DNA of 6,753 nt from DATHSN01 sp035464115 (GTDB taxonomy: Bacteria > Actinomycetota > Acidimicrobiia > Acidimicrobiales > SKKL01). The first letter of the stretch is position 1, and each line of letters opens with the position of its first letter. Below the pieces are notes generated by a model, which saw only the letters and a list, made by a program, of their open reading frames with translations, was not told where the DNA came from and made no database searches. A program made the position numbers and the translations under genes. Positions 4,177-6,753 of this stretch are shown here, in pieces. Where the stretch lies: assembly GCA_035464115.1 (NCBI GenBank), contig DATHSN010000154.1, forward strand, positions 1-6,753, in the 5' to 3' direction.

Positions 4177-5880
4177 GTGGACACCGAGGACCGGTCGGTC
4201 GCGGGGGACCCAGCGCGCGTGGCCCCGCCACCGGCGGGTCCGGCGCCGCGCCCGCTCGCCGCGTTCCGGCCGCTGGCCATGGCGTGGCTCCTCCTCGGCT
4301 CGGTCGAGTGGGTGGTGGGTGTGGCCCTCACCGTCGAGCTGTACGAGTCCACCGGGTCGGCGACCTGGGTGGCGGCCGGTGCCGTGCTCCGGTTCCTCCC
4401 GCTGTTCCTCCTCAGCCCCCTGGCCGGGGTCGTGGCCGACCGCATGGACCGGCGTCGGCTCCTCGCGATCACCTCCGGCGTCCGCGTGGGGCTGCTGGCC
4501 GCGCTGGCGCTGTTGGTGGTGGTCGACGCACCGCCCATCCTGCTGTTGGCGCTCGCCACCCTCGACGCCACCGCGGCCACGCCCATGCGCCCCACGTCGG
4601 TGGCGCTGGTGCCCCAGCTCGTCGCCGAGACCCGTCTGGCGCGCGCCAACGCGATCCTGGCCGCGTTCACCCAGGCCACCTGGCTCATCGGCCCCGGCGT
4701 CGCCGCGGTCAGCCTGCGCGCCGGGGGTGCCGGCCTGGCGTTCGCCGGATCGGCGGTCATGACCGCGCTCGCGGTGTGGTCGGTCGCATCCGTCCCGCGC
4801 GTGCGGAGCACGGCGCTCACCCATCTCGCACCCCCGCCCCCGTTGCGGATGCTCGTCGACGGGGTGCGCACCGTGCGCGCCACGCCGGCGCTCCTCGCCC
4901 TGCTCGTCCTGGCGGCCGCCGTCTACCTGGCGTTCGGCGTGGAGATGGTGGTCCACGTCGCCGTGGCCGACGAGCGCCTCGGCATCGGCGGCGAGGGGGT
5001 GGCGATCATGACCGCGGCGATCGGCGCCGGCGGCCTGCTCGGCGTGTGGCTCGCCGCCCGGCTCGCGCGCGGCGCGGCCGCCGGCCTGTCGCTCGCGATC
5101 GGCTCGCTGGTGCTCACGCTGGCGGTCGCGCTGCTCGTCCTGCCGCGGTCGCTCGGCCCGGCGCTCGTGATCCTGGTGGCCGAGGGCGTCGGGAACATGG
5201 TCTACGACGTGCTGGCCATGACCACCCTGCAGCGGCTCGTGCCCGGTCGCATGCTCGCTCGCGTCACCGCCCTGGTCGAGACCGTGCAGGCCGGTGCGCA
5301 GGTCATCGGCTCCCTCGCCGCGCCGGCGCTCATCGCCGCCACCGACCTGGGCACCACGCTCGTCGTGGCCGGGCTGGGGACCACCGCGGTGGTGCTCGTC
5401 GCGCTGCCCGCGCTGTGGCGGTCCGATCGGTCGCTGGCGGCGCGGCGCACCGCCCTGGCCGACCAGGTCGCCGTGCTCGCGGGCCTCCCCGTGTTCGACG
5501 GTGCGTCGCTCGGCGCGCTCGAGCGGGTCGCCGAGGCGTCCGACACGGTGGTCGTGGCGCCCGGCGAGGCCGTGGTCCGCCAGGGCGACGCGGCCGACCA
5601 CGTCTACGCAGTGGTCACCGGGTCGTTCGACGTGCGCGTCGACGGGCCCCGAGGCACCCGGACCATCAACCGGCTCGGTCCCGGTGACGGGTTCGGGGAG
5701 ATCGGCGTCCTGCGCCGCCGGCTCCGCACCGCCACGGTCGTGGCGACCAGCCCCGCCGCGGTCTGGCGCATCGACGCCGAGACGTTCCTCGAGGCCGTCA
5801 CCCTCTCGAGCAGCACCGAGCACCGGATCGAGACGATGCTCGCCCGCAGCGACGCCCCGGAGGCCGACACCAGGGGCTGA
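4177..5880 (+). CDS. Major facilitator superfamily transporter with C-terminal cyclic-nucleotide-binding domain
   Basis: The 567-residue protein has three parts. Residues 1-30 are a Pro/Ala-rich cytoplasmic tail. Residues about 32-414 form a hydrophobic domain with about 10 to 12 helices and the MFS motif A between helices 2 and 3, GVVADRMDRRRLL (84-96). It resembles the drug- or siderophore-efflux MFS branch, but the substrate is unknown. Residues about 430-555 form a cyclic-nucleotide-binding fold, with the phosphate-binding cassette starting FGEIGVL at 506. Glu508 (ribose contact) and Arg517 (phosphate contact) are nine residues apart, as in protein kinase A regulatory domains, so ligand binding looks possible. 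There is no HTH domain, so it is not a CRP-type regulator. Transport may be gated by a cyclic nucleotide (inference). The reading frame continues upstream through the ABC gene, but that extension is a shadow. It ends 31 nt before xseA. Confidence 0.93.
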   Translation: MDTEDRSVAGDPARVAPPPAGPAPRPLAAFRPLAMAWLLLGSVEWVVGVALTVELYESTGSATWVAAGAVLRFLPLFLLSPLAGVVADRMDRRRLLAITSGVRVGLLAALALLVVVDAPPILLLALATLDATAATPMRPTSVALVPQLVAETRLARANAILAAFTQATWLIGPGVAAVSLRAGGAGLAFAGSAVMTALAVWSVASVPRVRSTALTHLAPPPPLRMLVDGVRTVRATPALLALLVLAAAVYLAFGVEMVVHVAVADERLGIGGEGVAIMTAAIGAGGLLGVWLAARLARGAAAGLSLAIGSLVLTLAVALLVLPRSLGPALVILVAEGVGNMVYDVLAMTTLQRLVPGRMLARVTALVETVQAGAQVIGSLAAPALIAATDLGTTLVVAGLGTTAVVLVALPALWRSDRSLAARRTALADQVAVLAGLPVFDGASLGALERVAEASDTVVVAPGEAVVRQGDAADHVYAVVTGSFDVRVDGPRGTRTINRLGPGDGFGEIGVLRRRLRTATVVATSPAAVWRIDAETFLEAVTLSSSTEHRIETMLARSDAPEADTRG

Positions 5881-5897
5881 CGCCGCGAGACGGCCGA

Positions 5898-5903
5898 TAG
5901 GGT
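5898..5903 (+). promoter_or_regulatory. Candidate -10 for a leaderless xseA transcript
   Basis: TAGGGT fits TANNNT and is followed by 8 nt and then the xseA GTG. This spacing resembles that before dnaX and the ABC gene and puts the transcription start at or just before the start codon. No ribosome-binding site and no clear -35 are seen. Confidence 0.48.
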
Positions 5904-5911
5904 CGACCGCC

Positions 5912-6753
5912 GTGGCCGAGACCCTGGGTGTCGCCGAGCTCACCCGCCGGATCACCGGCGCGCTCGGGGCGGCGTTCCCCGACCAGGTGTGGGTGGCCGG
6001 CGAGCTCCAGGGCCTGCGGGCCGGCGGGCCCCACCTCTACTTCACGCTCGTCGAGCCCGGTGAGCTGGGCGACGGGCCGGCGGCGTCGATCCCGGTGGCG
6101 CTGTTCCGCGGCGCTCGCGCCGGCGTCGAGCACGTGCTGCGCAAGGCCGGCGGGCTCGCGCTCGCCGACGGTCTGGCGGTGCGCATCCGTGGCGAGGTCA
6201 TCCTCTACGCGCCCCGGAGCCAGGTGCAGCTGCGGATGACCGCCATCGACCCCGGCCACACCCTCGGACAGCTGGCCATCGACCGCGACCGGCTGCTGCG
6301 CGCCCTCGCCGCCGAGGGTCTCGTCGGCCGCAACGCCACCGTCGCCCTGGCCGCCGTGCCGCTGCGGGTGGCGCTCATCACCTCGGCCGGGTCGGCCGCC
6401 GCGCACGACACCGTCGAGGAGCTGGCCGCCAGCGGCCTCGGCTTCCAGGTCACGCTCATCGACACCCGGGTCCAGGGTCCCGAGGCCGTCGGGTCGGTCG
6501 TCGCGGCCCTCGCCCACGCCGCCCGCCTCGACGTCGACGTGGTGGCGGTGGTCCGCGGCGGCGGCTCGCGCACCGACCTGGTCGCCTTCGACGCCGAGCC
6601 GGTCGCCCGGGCCATCGCCGGGTGCGCGCACCCGGTCCTCACCGGCAGCGGGCACGAGATCGACACCCGCGTCGCCGACGCCGTCGCCCACCGGGCCCTG
6701 AAGACCCCCCCCGCGGTGGCCGGCTACCTCGTCCACCGGGTGCGGGCCCACCT
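5912..6753 (+). CDS. xseA: Exodeoxyribonuclease VII large subunit, N-terminal 280 codons (runs off right edge)
   Basis: XseA is the catalytic subunit of exonuclease VII, which with XseB degrades single-stranded DNA from both ends to short acid-soluble pieces in repair. The N-terminal OB-fold (about residues 1-100) opens with GVAELTRRITGAL and a WVAGEL strand. The catalytic domain follows, with ITSAGSAAAHD (156-166), VVRGGGSRTDLVAFD (from about 213) and TGSGHEIDTRVAD (from 245). Residues matching the functionally essential D155, R205, H238 and D241 of E. coli are all present as Asp166, Arg215, His248 and Asp251. The C-terminal coiled-coil part lies outside the window, so completeness cannot be judged. 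The GTG at 5912 is chosen because it gives the standard N terminus and fits the -10 spacing. The small subunit xseB would be expected downstream. Confidence 0.97.
   Translation, partial: MAETLGVAELTRRITGALGAAFPDQVWVAGELQGLRAGGPHLYFTLVEPGELGDGPAASIPVALFRGARAGVEHVLRKAGGLALADGLAVRIRGEVILYAPRSQVQLRMTAIDPGHTLGQLAIDRDRLLRALAAEGLVGRNATVALAAVPLRVALITSAGSAAAHDTVEELAASGLGFQVTLIDTRVQGPEAVGSVVAALAHAARLDVDVVAVVRGGGSRTDLVAFDAEPVARAIAGCAHPVLTGSGHEIDTRVADAVAHRALKTPPAVAGYLVHRVRAH

Noticed and set aside
2069..4231. A 720-codon open frame on the minus strand opposite the ABC transporter gene
   Set aside because: The translation is a low-complexity run of Gly, Arg, Asp, His, Glu and Val with no domain. It arises because G/C-ending codons of the real gene prevent stops on the opposite strand. 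The plus-strand frame has full ABC motifs.
4090..5955. A 621-codon open frame on the minus strand opposite the MFS-cNMP gene
   Set aside because: It has the same compositional signature, His/Gly/Arg/Glu-rich with no recognisable motif. The plus strand encodes MFS motif A and a cNMP cassette.
5798..6751. A 317-codon open frame on the minus strand opposite xseA
   Set aside because: It is an antisense shadow. The plus-strand frame carries all four XseA catalytic residues.
1..6753. CRISPR array, insertion sequence, toxin-antitoxin pair, phage gene or riboswitch
   Set aside because: No spaced direct repeats, terminal inverted repeats, transposase, small paired genes or recognisable aptamer core were found. 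All gaps between genes are under 90 nt.

Overview
The window is very GC-rich (roughly 70% or more by eye), with strong G/C preference at third codon positions, GTG starts and TANNNT-type -10 elements placed a few bases before start codons. This fits a high-GC actinobacterium. An Acidimicrobiia-like lineage is my guess, but the window holds no taxonomic marker that settles it. The content is chromosomal housekeeping plus two exporters. I see no insertion sequence, phage gene, CRISPR array or sign of recent transfer.

Left part, minus strand: the first 405 codons of dnaX (DNA polymerase III gamma/tau clamp-loader subunit) run off the left edge. The small bacterial SRP RNA (ffs) lies behind it, transcribed the same way. 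The dnaX frame has no stop inside the window and was confirmed by translating the reverse strand codon by codon.

Middle, plus strand: tRNA-Ser(GGA), tadA (tRNA-specific adenosine deaminase) and tRNA-Ser(CGA) are packed with gaps of 3 and 10 nt and end at a clean 9-bp hairpin. They look like one transcript that must be cut by tRNA-processing enzymes. An 83-nt spacer separates them from ffs. It carries a palindrome that reads as a -10 element on both strands, so it is probably a divergent promoter.

Right part, plus strand: a complete 625-residue ABC half-transporter (exporter type) is followed by a complete 567-residue major facilitator fused at its C terminus to a cyclic-nucleotide-binding domain. 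The first 280 codons of xseA (exonuclease VII large subunit) follow and run off the right edge. The ABC gene and xseA each have a -10-like hexamer 6 to 8 nt before a GTG start, as dnaX does before its ATG, which suggests leaderless transcripts. The MFS gene instead has a purine-rich ribosome-binding stretch.

How the genes relate: dnaX and xseA act in DNA replication and repair, ffs in protein targeting, and the tRNAs and tadA in decoding. The two exporters are probably membrane efflux systems with unknown substrates. No multi-gene new system is evident. The points most worth a second look are the natural Asn at the TadA position matching E. coli Asp108, the tRNA-processing-generated tadA mRNA, the bidirectional -10 palindrome, and the MFS-cNMP fusion that keeps its ligand-binding residues.
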